A stretch of DNA of 64,000 nucleotides from Streptomyces aureocirculatus (GCF_000720475.1 NZ_JOAP01000001.1:372001-436000); one strand, 5' to 3'; shown: positions 17,498-26,922, counted from the first letter of the stretch. Made by a program: numbers and translations. The notes: generated by a model not told the origin, from the sequence alone.

Positions 17498-19401
17498 TGG
17501 TCCTCCTGGGGAGCCGTGGGGCCGGTGCGGGTGGGCAGGACCGCGGTGACCCGGAAACCGCCGTCCGGGCGCGGGCCGGCCTCGATGGTGCCGTTCAGGG
17601 CGGCGGCCCGCTCCCGCATCCCGGCGAGACCGTTGCCGCTTCCGCCAACCCGGGCGCCGGTGGCGGGCCCTTCGTCGTCGATCCGCAGGGTCACCGCGTC
17701 GAGGGCATGGTGCACCGTCACGCGGGCGGTGCGCGAGCCCGAGTGGCGCACGACGTTCGTCAGGGCCTCCTGGACGATGCGGAACGCGGCCAGGTCGGCG
17801 CCGGGCGGCAGGGCTTCGCCGCGGCCCTCCGTGGTGACGGTGACCGTCAGGCCGGCGCTCCTTGCCTGCTCGACGAGTTCGGGGACGCGGTCGAGGCCGG
17901 GGGCGGGGGCGCGAGGTGCGGCGCCCGGGGCGCGCAGGGTGTCGAGAACCTGGCGGACCTCGCCGAGCGCCTCCTTGCTCGCGGCCTTGATGGTGGTCAG
18001 GGCCGTGCGGGCCTGCTCGGGGTCGGCGTCGAGCAGGGCGAGGCCGACGCCCGCCTGGACGTTGATGACGGAGATGCTGTGGGCGAGCACGTCGTGCAGC
18101 TCCCGCGCGATGCGCAGGCGTTCCTCGTCGGCCCGGCGCCGGGCGGCCAGCTCGCGTTCCTCGCGCTGCTTGATCCACTGCTCGCGGCGGGTGCGGGCCA
18201 GTTCGGAGACGGCGACGATGGCCACGACCCAGACCGCCACGGCGATCTCCTGCGCCCAGGGCTCGGCCTCGTCACCCGCGGGCGGCAGCTCCCGGTACAG
18301 CCAGTGCGCGATCAGGACGTGCCCGGCCCAGAGCGCCCCGAGGGCACCCCACGCCGCCTTGCGGTGACCGGCGACGACGGCCGCGAAGCAGGCCACGGCG
18401 ACGGTGACGAAGACCGGGCCGTACGGGTATCCGGCGCCGAGGTACACCAGGGCCGTCCCGGCGGCGAAGTACGCCACCGGCACCGGGTGCCGGTGGCGCA
18501 GCAGGAGCGCGGCCGTGCCCGCGAGGAGCAGGGCGCGCGCGTAACCGTCGACCGGTACCTTGTCGGGCTGGCCGTGCGCGGCGAACGTGGTGCCGACCTG
18601 TACGAAGAGGGTGAGCAGCACGGTGGTCGGCCACGGCAGGCGCCGCGGCCCCGCACCCCCGAGCCGCCACCACGGCGGGCCGTCCCGCCACCAGGGCGGC
18701 CCCATGGGCCGCCCCGGCGGGCTCGGTCGCCGCGACCTCTTTGGGCCCTGTTGCCGCGACCCCGACGGGCTCGGTCGCCGCAACCCCGGCTGGTCCTGCC
18801 GCCGTGACGCCAGCGGGTCCGGTCGCCACCGCTGCGGCAGACCTGGTCGCCCCCGCTGCGACGGGTCCGGTCGCAGCGGGGGCGGGTCCGGCAGCGACCC
18901 CCGCCGCGGGCCCTGCCCCCACCGCCGCTGCACGCCCAGCCACCACCCCGGCCCGTGCCCCCGCCACGGCGGCCCCGCACCAGGCCCAGGCGCTTCCGCA
19001 GGGCTCGACGGCGGCTTCGCCGAACACGACGGCGACGGGTCCGGCAGCGCCCCCCGCCGCGGACCCTGCCTCCACCGCCGCTGCACGCCCTGCCACCACC
19101 CCGGCCCGTCCCCCCGCCACGACGGCCCCGCGCCAGGCCCAGGCGCTTCCGCAGGGCTCGACGGCGGCTCCGCCGAACACGACGGCGACGGGTCCGGCAG
19201 CGCCCCCCGCCGCGGACCCTGCCTCCACCGCCGCTGCGCCCCCTGCCACCACCCCGGCCCGTCCCCCCGCCACGACGGCCCCGCACCAGGCCCAGGCGCT
19301 TCCGCAGGGCTCGACGGCGGCTCCGCGGAACGCGACGGCGGCGGCCCGTCCCCGTCCCGGGGCGGACCGCCGTCGGCCTTGCGTCCACGCTGCTCTTCCA
19401 T
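17494..19401 (-). CDS. Sensor histidine kinase (HisKA_3) with a 51-residue tandem-repeat N-terminal extension
   Basis: 635 residues. The C-terminal kinase core is standard: about five TM helices (DUF7134-like sensor region, about residues 265-390), H-box ELHDVLAHSISV with the phospho-His, N-box QEALTNVVRHSG and G-box GNGLAGMRERA. The first 260 residues are unusual: a Pro/Gly/Trp/Arg-rich cytoplasmic extension built on a 51-residue unit (containing SPAEAPGPGAGP, WRGDGPGWWQG and QRRWRQGPRRG) repeated about three times, then further WWR-rich sequence. ATG 19401 is used; upstream open sequence lacks features. It signals to the response regulator at 16832-17497. Confidence 0.85.
   Translation of the reverse strand: MEEQRGRKADGGPPRDGDGPPPSRSAEPPSSPAEAPGPGAGPSWRGDGPGWWQGAQRRWRQGPRRGALPDPSPSCSAEPPSSPAEAPGPGAGPSWRGDGPGWWQGVQRRWRQGPRRGALPDPSPSCSAKPPSSPAEAPGPGAGPPWRGHGPGWWLGVQRRWGQGPRRGSLPDPPPLRPDPSQRGRPGLPQRWRPDPLASRRQDQPGLRRPSPSGSRQQGPKRSRRPSPPGRPMGPPWWRDGPPWWRLGGAGPRRLPWPTTVLLTLFVQVGTTFAAHGQPDKVPVDGYARALLLAGTAALLLRHRHPVPVAYFAAGTALVYLGAGYPYGPVFVTVAVACFAAVVAGHRKAAWGALGALWAGHVLIAHWLYRELPPAGDEAEPWAQEIAVAVWVVAIVAVSELARTRREQWIKQREERELAARRRADEERLRIARELHDVLAHSISVINVQAGVGLALLDADPEQARTALTTIKAASKEALGEVRQVLDTLRAPGAAPRAPAPGLDRVPELVEQARSAGLTVTVTTEGRGEALPPGADLAAFRIVQEALTNVVRHSGSRTARVTVHHALDAVTLRIDDEGPATGARVGGSGNGLAGMRERAAALNGTIEAGPRPDGGFRVTAVLPTRTGPTAPQEDQ
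18890..19350 (-). repeat. 153-bp coding tandem repeat in the histidine kinase
   Basis: The anchor gggctcgacggcggct occurs at 19001, 19154 and 19307, an exact 153-base (51-codon) period. The two middle units are almost identical and the outer copies partial or diverged. In-frame unit gain or loss would change the length of the kinase N-terminal extension without breaking it. Confidence 0.85.
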
Positions 19402-19517
19402 GGCAGTCACGCTAGACCGCGGGCCCGCTGCCGGGCGTCCGCCGGGCGCGGTGATCAGGCGTACTCCCGGTGGAGTACGAAGGCCGCACGGAGCACCCCG
19501 CCCCGGAGGGGAAGGAG

Positions 19518-20720
19518 CTACTTGTCCATCCGGCTCAGGACCCGCCCCGCCACCGGGTGCGTCCGCACGATCTCCGCCAGCGTCGTCGCACCCCGGGTGA
19601 TCTTCGCGAAGGCGTTCCACGCGGGCCGGAATCCGGTGATCGCCGTGTGCAGCAGACCGGGGCGGCGCTCGAAGACGGTGAGCATGCGGCGGCCGACGCT
19701 CATCTCGACGCCGAGGCCCGCCTTGACGGCGAACGCGTAGTTCAGGGCCTGGCGGCGGGCGTCCACCGCGTCGTGCGCCTCCGCGATCCGCACCGCCCAC
19801 TCCCCCGCGAGCCGCCCGGAGCGCAGCGCGAAGGAGATGCCCTCGCGGGTCCACGGCTCCAGGAGCCCCGCCGCGTCCCCGCAGACCAGGACCCGTCCGC
19901 GCGACAGGGGCGAGTCGTCGCTGCGGCAGCGCGTGAGGTGGCCCGATGAGATGTCCGGCTCGAAGCCCGCGAGGCCGAGGCGGGCGATGAAGTCCTCCAG
20001 ATACCGCTTCGTGGCGCCGCCTTCGCCGCGCGCGGAGATCACACCGACGGTGAGCGTTTCGCCCTTGGGGAACACCCAGCCGTAACTGCCCGGCATCGGA
20101 CCCCAGTCGATGAGGACGCGGCCCGCCCAGTCCTCGGCGACAGTCGAGGGCACCGGGATCTCGGCCTCAAGACCCAGGTCGACCTGGTCCAGCTTCACAC
20201 CGACGTGCGCCCCTATGCGGCTCGCGCTGCCGTCGGCACCGACGACCGCGCGGGCCAGGACGGTCTCGCCGCCCTGGAGGACGACGGCGACGGTGCGCCG
20301 GTCGGGGACCGCGGGGCCGTGCTGCTCGACGCGCACCACCGTGGCACCCGTGCGCAGCTCGGCGCCCGCCTTCTGCGCGTGCTCGACGAGCTGCTGGTCG
20401 AACTCGGGGCGGTTGATGAGGCCGAACAGCATGCTGCGGGAGCGGCGGGTGCGGGCGAACTTCCCGTCGAGGGAGAACGTCACCGCGTGCACCCGGTCCC
20501 GCAGGGGCAGCTCGAACCCGGGCGGCAGCGCGTCCCGCGAGGGGCCGATGATGCCGCCGCCGCACGTTTTGTACCGCGGCAGTTCGGCCTTCTCCAGGAT
20601 CAGTACGCTGCGTCCCGCGACGGCCGTCGCATAGGCCGCCGAGGCGCCCGCGGGGCCCGCGCCGACCACGACGACGTCCCACACCTGCGCCGCGTCGTCC
20701 GCTGAGTTCTCGCTGCTCAC
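19518..20720 (-). CDS. Geranylgeranyl reductase family FAD-dependent oxidoreductase
   Basis: 400-residue flavoprotein. FAD motif VVVVGAGPAGASAAYATA is at about residues 17-34, GADGSASRIG in the middle, and LVCGDAAGLLEPWTREGI is the GD motif of the UbiH/GGR superfamily. YKTCGGGI is the substrate-loop cysteine motif typical of geranylgeranyl reductases. It probably saturates isoprenoid chains such as the menaquinone side chain. The start is GTG at 20720. It is a single gene between the two-component system and the dipeptidase. Confidence 0.82.
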   Translation of the reverse strand: MSSENSADDAAQVWDVVVVGAGPAGASAAYATAVAGRSVLILEKAELPRYKTCGGGIIGPSRDALPPGFELPLRDRVHAVTFSLDGKFARTRRSRSMLFGLINRPEFDQQLVEHAQKAGAELRTGATVVRVEQHGPAVPDRRTVAVVLQGGETVLARAVVGADGSASRIGAHVGVKLDQVDLGLEAEIPVPSTVAEDWAGRVLIDWGPMPGSYGWVFPKGETLTVGVISARGEGGATKRYLEDFIARLGLAGFEPDISSGHLTRCRSDDSPLSRGRVLVCGDAAGLLEPWTREGISFALRSGRLAGEWAVRIAEAHDAVDARRQALNYAFAVKAGLGVEMSVGRRMLTVFERRPGLLHTAITGFRPAWNAFAKITRGATTLAEIVRTHPVAGRVLSRMDK

Positions 20721-20862
20721 GTTGGTCTTCCGCTCCCGATCCCGCTCTTGGCCGCGCTGACCGCGCTCTCCTGAGGCATCCTACGGCGCACGTCCGCGCG
20801 AACCTCCTGTGGGAGGATCACGTACACCCCCGTACAACGTCGCACCCACGAGGAGCGTGCCC

Positions 20863-22218
20863 ATGTCCCCGCATCCGGTCGCCGAGACCGTCGCCTCTCT
20901 CATGCCGAGGGCGAAGGCCGAACTCACCGAACTGGTGGCGTTCAGGTCGGTGGCGGACTTCGAGCAGTATCCGAGGAGCGAGAGCGAGGCCGCCGCGAAC
21001 TGGGTGGCCGACGCGCTGCGCACGGAGGGCTTCCAGGACGTCGCGCTGCTCGACACCCCGGACGGCACACAGTCGGTGTACGGGTATCTGCCGGGCCCCG
21101 AGGGCGCCCCGACCGTCCTGCTGTACGCGCACTACGACGTGCAGCCGCCGCTCGACGAGGTGGGCTGGGCGACACCGCCCTTCGAGCTGACCGAGCGGAA
21201 CGGCCGCTGGTACGGGCGGGGCAGCGCCGACTGCAAGGGCGGCATCGTCATGCACCTGCTCGCGCTGCGCGCCCTGAAGGCGAACGGCGGCGTCCCCGTG
21301 CACGTCAAGCTGATCGCCGAGGGCTCGGAGGAGCAGGGCACGGGCGGCCTCGAGCGGTACGCGGAGGCGCACCCGGACCTGCTGCGGGCCGACACGATCG
21401 TGGTCGGTGACGCGGGCAACTTCCGGGTGGGGCTGCCGACGGTGACCGCGACGCTGCGCGGCATGACCCTCGTACGCGTACGGATCGACACCCTGGCGGG
21501 CAATCTGCACTCCGGGCAGTTCGGTGGCGCGGCGCCGGACGCCCTTGCCGCGCTGGTGCGTGTCCTTGACTCGCTGCGGGCGGAGGACGGCTCGACGACG
21601 GTCGAAGGCCTTGCCGCCGACGGCGTGTGGGACGGCTTGCAGTACGCGGAGGACGACTTCCGCAAGGACGCCAGGGTCCTCGACGGGGTCGGGCTCATCG
21701 GTCGGGGCTCGGTCGCCGACCGCATCTGGGCGCGCCCCGCCGTCACGGTCCTCGGCATCGACTGCCCGCCGGTGGTCGGCGCGACGCCGTCGGTGCAGGC
21801 GAGCGCGCGGGCGCTGATCAGCCTGCGGGTGCCGCCGGGCATGGACGCGGCCGAGGCGACGAAGGCGCTGCGGGCCCATCTGGAGTCGCACACTCCGTGG
21901 GGCGCGCGCGTCACGACGGAGCAGACAGGGCAGGGGCAGGCGTTCCGCGCGGACACCACGAGCCCCGCGTACGAGGCGATGGCCGCGGCGCTCAGCGAGG
22001 CCTACGACGGCGAGAAGATGCAGGCGTCGGGCATGGGCGGCTCGATCCCGCTGTGCAACACGCTGGCCGCCCTGTACCCGGAGGCGGAGATCCTGCTGAT
22101 CGGCCTGAGCGAGCCCGAGGCGCAGATCCACGCGGTCAACGAGAGCGTGTCGCCCGAGGAGCTGGAGCGGATGTCGGTGGCGGAGGCGCTGTTCCTCCAG
22201 CGGTACGCGACGAGCTGA
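20863..22218 (+). CDS. M20-family dipeptidase (zinc peptidase)
   Basis: 451-residue metallopeptidase. Metal ligand motifs are present in order: LLYAHYDVQPP, GRGSADCKGG, the catalytic Glu in AEGSEEQGTG and a late His in EAQIHAVNES. The lid domain contains LHSGQFGGAAPDA, typical of dipeptidases of the CNDP/DapE-like M20 group. CGAGGAG precedes ATG 20863 by 8 bases. A strong terminator follows. It acts on cytosolic dipeptides. Confidence 0.9.
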   Translation: MSPHPVAETVASLMPRAKAELTELVAFRSVADFEQYPRSESEAAANWVADALRTEGFQDVALLDTPDGTQSVYGYLPGPEGAPTVLLYAHYDVQPPLDEVGWATPPFELTERNGRWYGRGSADCKGGIVMHLLALRALKANGGVPVHVKLIAEGSEEQGTGGLERYAEAHPDLLRADTIVVGDAGNFRVGLPTVTATLRGMTLVRVRIDTLAGNLHSGQFGGAAPDALAALVRVLDSLRAEDGSTTVEGLAADGVWDGLQYAEDDFRKDARVLDGVGLIGRGSVADRIWARPAVTVLGIDCPPVVGATPSVQASARALISLRVPPGMDAAEATKALRAHLESHTPWGARVTTEQTGQGQAFRADTTSPAYEAMAAALSEAYDGEKMQASGMGGSIPLCNTLAALYPEAEILLIGLSEPEAQIHAVNESVSPEELERMSVAEALFLQRYATS

Positions 22219-22237
22219 CCGTCTTTCGCAAGCCGCG

Positions 22238-22273
22238 GCTGCCGTGGGCGGATCCCCCTTCGCCCACGGCAGC
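22238..22273 (+). terminator. Terminator hairpin after the dipeptidase gene
   Basis: Perfect 13-bp stem GCTGCCGTGGGCG / CGCCCACGGCAGC with a 10-base loop, 20 bases after the stop codon. Confidence 0.75.
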
Positions 22274-22620
22274 GTGCGCGGGCCGCCGGGTCCCGACAGT
22301 TGCCCCACGCATCCCGCTTTTCCCCGTGGCCGGGGAGCGCCTCCGCAGCTCCCGTACCGACGCCTGAATTCTCGCCAGGCGCGGCGGCACGTCCCGGGCC
22401 TTCGCATTTCGCGAAATTCCAAATTCAGCACGGGATTTCGCATACGACCGTCTTACATCTGCTGCTCCACACGTTTCCCCGTTGCCGTGCGTGCCGGGCA
22501 AGCACCTCGCTCTTTCGCGCCGAAAAGAGACTCCTGCCCCTACCGGTCAAATGCTAGAAGTGTGCGATCGGATGGAAATTCGAGGTACCGAACACGGGTA
22601 CCGAACATGGGGGAAACGGA
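22274..22620. other. Non-coding gap before the winged-helix regulator
   Basis: About 350 bases without a credible gene. It is less GC-rich than its neighbours and holds an exact 13-base tandem duplication, GGTACCGAACAyG at 22584 and 22597, just before the ATG at 22621. TGCTAGAAG at about 22551-22560 is a possible -10 region. The duplicated box is a candidate regulator site. Confidence 0.5.
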
Positions 22621-23616
22621 ATGCTCAGGATTCACTTCACCTCGGACGATCTCGCGCGCACACGCTTCGCCGACGCACCCGACCCGATGTGGGAGGTGAA
22701 CATCAGCCTGCACCGGCTGCAACGCCGCGACGCCTCCGTGCTCTTCGGCCCCTGGCGGCGGTGGGTGGCCCCCCGGCTCCCGGCCGGCCTCCGGCTCCTC
22801 ACCGCCCTGTCCCCGGCCCGGGGTTACACCTGCGACTTCCTCACCCCGCGGACAGGGGCGGGACTGCGGGCCCAGACGACCGCGCTGCGTGCCCTGCCCC
22901 GCGGCAGGCTGCGGGCGGAGCTCGAAACCTTCGGGCGCTGCAATCCGGGGCTCCGGCTGCCCTCGTGGACCGCGGACCTCGCCGCCGGGTCCGCCACGGT
23001 GCTCGGCCGCATCGCCGACACCACGCACGCCTACTTCGACGCCGTCCTGCAACCCCACTGGCAGGCCGTCCACGGCGCGGTGCAGCGTGACGTCGCCCTG
23101 CGCACGCGCGGCCTCGTACACGACGGGTGGGCGGCGGTGTTCGCGACGCTGCACCCGTCCGCGCGCTGGGACTACCCGGTCCTCACCCTGGACTTCCCCG
23201 TCGACCAGGACCTCCACCTCGAAGGCCGCGGGCTGCTGCTGCAGCCGTCGTTCTTCTGCCGCTACCGCCCGACAGCCCTGTTCGACCCCGCCCTTGAGCC
23301 CGTCCTGGTCTATCCGATCGAGCACCGCCCCAACTGGGAGCGCCCCGCTCCCGTCCCGCAGGGGCACCCGGCCCTCACCGACCTCCTCGGCCGCGCCCGC
23401 GCCCTGCTCCTGAACGCCGCGGCGGACGGAACCTTCACCACGACCGAGCTGGCCCGGCACACCGGGCTGACCCCGTCCAACGCCAGCAGGCACCTCACCG
23501 CGCTGCGTGCGGCCGCGCTGATCTCCAGCCACCGGCACCGCAACACCACACTGCACAGGGTCACCGCACTGGGGGCCTCGCTCCTGAACGGGCGGCAGCC
23601 GCTGCTGCCCGCCTGA
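22621..23616 (+). CDS. DUF5937/ArsR-type winged-helix regulator
   Basis: 331 residues. The N-terminal two thirds (MLRIHFTSDDLARTRFA, DPMWEVNISLHRLQRRD, later TCDFLTPR) match the DUF5937 sensor-like domain common in Streptomyces. The C-terminal about 70 residues form an ArsR-like winged HTH: TTTELARHTGLTPSNASRHL, then the wing HRHRNTTLHRVT. It likely binds DNA; no operon partner lies beside it. The start follows GGGGGAAACGGA. The 13-base repeat just upstream may be its own operator. Confidence 0.75.
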   Translation: MLRIHFTSDDLARTRFADAPDPMWEVNISLHRLQRRDASVLFGPWRRWVAPRLPAGLRLLTALSPARGYTCDFLTPRTGAGLRAQTTALRALPRGRLRAELETFGRCNPGLRLPSWTADLAAGSATVLGRIADTTHAYFDAVLQPHWQAVHGAVQRDVALRTRGLVHDGWAAVFATLHPSARWDYPVLTLDFPVDQDLHLEGRGLLLQPSFFCRYRPTALFDPALEPVLVYPIEHRPNWERPAPVPQGHPALTDLLGRARALLLNAAADGTFTTTELARHTGLTPSNASRHLTALRAAALISSHRHRNTTLHRVTALGASLLNGRQPLLPA

Positions 23617-23628
23617 CGCGCCTTCGGC

Positions 23629-24672
23629 TCAGCCGCCCACCGGCTCGCCCGCCTCCAGGTACAGCGGCGCACCCCGCTCCCGTGCGCGCAGGGCCCAGCG
23701 CAGGCGTGCGTAGCGCACCGGGGGCAGCAGCCGCTCGGCCTCGGCCTCCGTGACGAAGCGCCAGTCGCGCAGTTCGGGGCCGGGCAGGAGCAGGTCCTCG
23801 ACCTCGGCGCCGGCGAGCCTGCCGCCGTCGAAGAGGAAGCGCATGCCGCCGTACCCGGGCGGCTTCGGTGCCTCCCAGTCGGCGACGAGGAGCCGGGGGG
23901 TTCCGCGGAGCCGGATGCCGGTCTCCTCGGCGACCTCACGCACGCCCGCTCGCGCGGGGGCCTCGCCCGGCTCCACCACACCGCCGGGGAACTCCCAGCC
24001 CGCCTTGTACGTCGGGTCGACGAGCAGCACCCGGTCCTGCTCGTCGAAGAGCAGCACCCCGGCGGCGAGCGTCTCGGCGGTGGGCTCGGGGGTCTGCACG
24101 ATGTCGCAGACGGCGGCGGCTCCGGTGCGTACGGCTTCGGCGACGCGCTCGGCCGTCTCGTACGGTGTCAGGGCGCTGGTGTCGACCCGGTGGGCGTCCG
24201 CGCCGAGCCAGCCGGCGAGCGCGGCGGAGTAGGGCTCGATGTGGTCGAAGGACCACTGCCGGACGCGCAGTTCACCGTCGGGGGCGTCCAGGGGGAATTC
24301 GCGGCGGGCGATGCGCGCACGCAGGATCGTTTCGTCCGGGGCGAGCAGAACATGGCGTACGCCGATCCGGCGGGCGGCGAGGCCCCCGAATATCTCGTCG
24401 CGGTACTCCTGGCGCAGCAGCGTCATCGGTACCACCAGGACGCCGCCGACCTCGGCGAGCAGCCCGGCGGCGGCGTCGACCACCAGCCGCCGCCAGATCG
24501 GCAGGTCCTGGATGTCGCTCACCTCGGCGAGGTGCTTGGCGGGCAGCAGGTGCGGGAGCGCGCCGCCGATGACCTCAGGGTCGAAGAGTGTGCTGTTCGG
24601 GATCAGCTCGATCAGTTCCCGTGCGGCGCTGGACTTGCCCGCACCGAACGCGCCGTTGATCCAGACGATCAT
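23629..24672 (-). CDS. P-loop kinase / NUDIX hydrolase fusion
   Basis: 347 residues. The N-terminal half starts MIVWINGAFGAGKSSAA, a Walker A immediately at the start codon as in the AAA_33/TmrB-like nucleotide-kinase family. The C-terminal half is a NUDIX hydrolase with the complete box GGVVEPGEAPARAGVREVAE followed by ETGI. It probably phosphorylates or hydrolyses nucleoside derivatives. ATG 24672 overlaps the integrase stop by ATGA. Because an element has inserted directly upstream, the native promoter is displaced and expression may depend on the integrase transcript. Confidence 0.8.
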   Translation of the reverse strand: MIVWINGAFGAGKSSAARELIELIPNSTLFDPEVIGGALPHLLPAKHLAEVSDIQDLPIWRRLVVDAAAGLLAEVGGVLVVPMTLLRQEYRDEIFGGLAARRIGVRHVLLAPDETILRARIARREFPLDAPDGELRVRQWSFDHIEPYSAALAGWLGADAHRVDTSALTPYETAERVAEAVRTGAAAVCDIVQTPEPTAETLAAGVLLFDEQDRVLLVDPTYKAGWEFPGGVVEPGEAPARAGVREVAEETGIRLRGTPRLLVADWEAPKPPGYGGMRFLFDGGRLAGAEVEDLLLPGPELRDWRFVTEAEAERLLPPVRYARLRWALRARERGAPLYLEAGEPVGG

Positions 24673-26042
24673 TCGTTCTCCAGGACCGGAAGGCCGCTGA
24701 ACAGCAGCGGAGTCTCATTGAGGAGATCATCTGGGGGAAGGGTGGGAAATGGTGGCACCCACAGCCCTGCCCCCACTACCTCCTTCTCCCAAACAGACTG
24801 GAGATACTCCACAATCCGCTCCTCCATCGCGAGCGTCACCTCACTGTACGTACCCTCCACACCAGGCAGTTCGTGCCCCATCCGCGCCTCGACCGCCACC
24901 TTCGGGATGTTCCCGGCCTCGTCCAGCTTCGCCTTCGCCCAGTGCCGCAGTCGATAGATGTCTGCGCCGGCCAGCTCGGGCACTGCGGGGATCGCGGGCC
25001 GCTGCCAACGGTCGTAGCGCAGCCGCGCCGGCCTCTCATCCGCACCGTCTCGCATCGGATACCAGTAGTCCGTCTTGAAGTTGGTCGACAGCATCGGTTT
25101 GCCCGTCATTGAAACGAACAACCACGGACTCCGATGGGATGCGAGAACCGTCGCGTGCATCTCATCCAAGAATGGTGGGATCACCAGTGTTCTCCAACTG
25201 TCGTACTTCGGTGCTGCAAGTACGTGTCGGCCGTCGGCGACGTAAGTCTGGTATTGGACGCGCAGCGCGGACAAGTCCCGGTAACGGGTCATGGATTCTT
25301 CGCGGAGCTCTTCATCCGGTTCCGATTCAGGCCAGTGCGTGGAACAGAATCCGCGCTGCAACCCGAAGGTCTCTCCTGGCGGTCGCATGCAGGTGAACGC
25401 GAGGGTCCAAATGTACGCCCACCCGCTGTACCCCCAGATCGTATGCGCGTTGACCGCAACCCGATGAATGGCCTCGATGGGAAGGGTGCGCTTCTTCCTG
25501 CGAACCTGGGCCTTCTTGTACTTCCCGCGTCTATGCTGCTCGACGATAGGGCTGTTTTCGCGGAGACGGTACTTAACGATGGCGTCGTCCATCATCATCT
25601 TGAAGACGGCAAGAACCCCTTTACGGTAGCTGTCGGAGTACTTCGCCGTGACGAATTTATCGAAGGCGGCGTACTCGATCGGGGTGACCTGGTCAACGGC
25701 GCAGTGCCGCCAGTAGGGTTTGATGACGGCATTGAGTCGCGACTTATAGGTCTTGTTGGACCGCACCCGCAGGTCAAGGCTCTCGAACCAGAGGTCGCAG
25801 TAATCGCTCATCATTGTGCGGTCTGCGTTTCGCGGACGGTGCCGCTTGTTGCGCACATCGGACTCTCGGTCGAGTCCGTACGCGTACGCTGCATCCTCGT
25901 CCTCGAAGGGGACTCCGGGCTCCGGGCCGGAGGCACTCTCGTACTTCTTCTTCTTGGTGGGATTTCCATCGTCGTCGAGTAGGTACTCTCCGCCCCACCA
26001 CTTGACGCGGATTGAGTTTCCGCGCCTCTCTACGCTGGGCAT
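24669..26042 (-). CDS. int: Tyrosine recombinase (integrase) of the conjugative element
   Basis: 457-residue phage-type integrase. An Arg in CMRPPGETFGL is the first catalytic Arg; YRLRHWAKAKLDEAG supplies the second Arg and His box; ARMGHELPGVEGTYSEV supplies the Gly-His and the nucleophilic Tyr. The N-terminus (MPSVERRGNSIRVKWW) resembles the AP2-like arm-binding region of actinomycete integrases. ATG 26042 is the first start. Its stop codon overlaps the start of the kinase-NUDIX gene, so the attachment core must lie at or near that junction. No tRNA is present there. Confidence 0.88.
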   Translation of the reverse strand: MPSVERRGNSIRVKWWGGEYLLDDDGNPTKKKKYESASGPEPGVPFEDEDAAYAYGLDRESDVRNKRHRPRNADRTMMSDYCDLWFESLDLRVRSNKTYKSRLNAVIKPYWRHCAVDQVTPIEYAAFDKFVTAKYSDSYRKGVLAVFKMMMDDAIVKYRLRENSPIVEQHRRGKYKKAQVRRKKRTLPIEAIHRVAVNAHTIWGYSGWAYIWTLAFTCMRPPGETFGLQRGFCSTHWPESEPDEELREESMTRYRDLSALRVQYQTYVADGRHVLAAPKYDSWRTLVIPPFLDEMHATVLASHRSPWLFVSMTGKPMLSTNFKTDYWYPMRDGADERPARLRYDRWQRPAIPAVPELAGADIYRLRHWAKAKLDEAGNIPKVAVEARMGHELPGVEGTYSEVTLAMEERIVEYLQSVWEKEVVGAGLWVPPFPTLPPDDLLNETPLLFSGLPVLENE

Positions 26043-26129
26043 CTTCCATCCCCCCGGATGGTGTAGGTGAGCTGTCGCGGGAGGATGACGGGTACCTCTA
26101 CCGTCGATCCCTCCACGGCGGCTGGCAGC

Positions 26130-26333
26130 CTACCGCCGTTGCCCGACCGGGCATCCACGGCAGGACGGGCAGTCGCGGCCCTGCGCCTTCATGTACCGCT
26201 GGACGCGCTCTTGGAGCGCGCTGTCGCGGGCTACTCGGGACGACAGGACACACACCGTCTCACCTGCTACATGAGTCGCGTATCCAAGGAAGTTGGACGA
26301 CGGCCCAAGATCGAGGCAGATGACATTACTCAC
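26130..26333 (-). CDS. Small Cys-rich protein upstream of integrase, unknown
   Basis: 67 residues, GTG start with AGGGGGA a few bases upstream. The C-terminal CPSCRGCP suggests a small metal-binding knuckle. It lies 87 bases upstream of the integrase on the same strand, where an excision factor is often encoded, but no winged-helix excisionase pattern is visible. It may be spurious. Confidence 0.4.
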   Translation of the reverse strand: MSNVICLDLGPSSNFLGYATHVAGETVCVLSSRVARDSALQERVQRYMKAQGRDCPSCRGCPVGQRR

Positions 26334-26496
26334 CGGTCCCCCTGATGCTTCCGAACGGAGACCTCCCCGGGTGGGTGTTGGTCAGAGTTACACGCCGAAC
26401 GGGTGCGCGGCAGGGGGCGGGTGATGTTTCGTCACCCTCTGCGGTCACGATCAGATAACAGCCGAAAGGTTGTACGACCGGTGGACTTTTCCCTCC

Positions 26497-26904
26497 TTAC
26501 TCGGCCACATTGCCGGAGCGACGCAACACTTCGACAAGCTCATCAGTGAACGCATCAAGATCTCCGATGCTCGCCGTGGGCAGCTTCGCACGCGCGGCAC
26601 TGAACGCCGCACTGCGCAGCACCTCTGGGCGCAGGGGCTCCTTGTTCACCGCAGGCACTTCGGCGTCGTCGACGAGGAAGGGCTCCCCGCCCTCAGCAAT
26701 CGCGATGGAGCTGCGCCTTTCCCACCGCAGGGCACGGTCGACCTTGGCATAGGTCGACTCTCGCACCGACTCCGCTTCCTCGACCCGCTGCCAGGTGTCC
26801 TTGGAGATGCCGGCCGCCTTCGCCGCCGCGAGGCGCGAGGGGTACAGCTCCATCCGGTGCGCCTTCACGCGGGAGGCGAGGCGGCGGAGATCGCGGGTTG
26901 CCAT
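26497..26904 (-). CDS. XRE-like helix-turn-helix regulator
   Basis: 135 residues. The N-terminal HTH resembles actinomycete XRE proteins: RRLASRVKAHRMEL, AAAKAAGISKDTWQRVEEAE, then STYAKVDRALRW. The rest is helical and unrecognised. ATG 26904 has no Shine-Dalgarno sequence, and GAATAT lies 6 bases upstream, so a leaderless transcript is likely. AGCTAG repeats at 26925-26940 sit over the expected -35 region and may be its operator. It probably controls integration or excision genes of the element. Confidence 0.7.
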   Translation of the reverse strand: MATRDLRRLASRVKAHRMELYPSRLAAAKAAGISKDTWQRVEEAESVRESTYAKVDRALRWERRSSIAIAEGGEPFLVDDAEVPAVNKEPLRPEVLRSAAFSAARAKLPTASIGDLDAFTDELVEVLRRSGNVAE

Positions 26905-26922
26905 GTCGACATATTCGCAGGG

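Noticed and set aside
24640..24700. tRNA gene as integration site
   Set aside because: No cloverleaf or CCA-type 3' end found at the integrase boundary; the boundary is a protein gene.
26012..26345. Plus-strand frames ahead of the integrase
   Set aside because: No ribosome site; they oppose the small Cys-rich minus frame, which has the better start.
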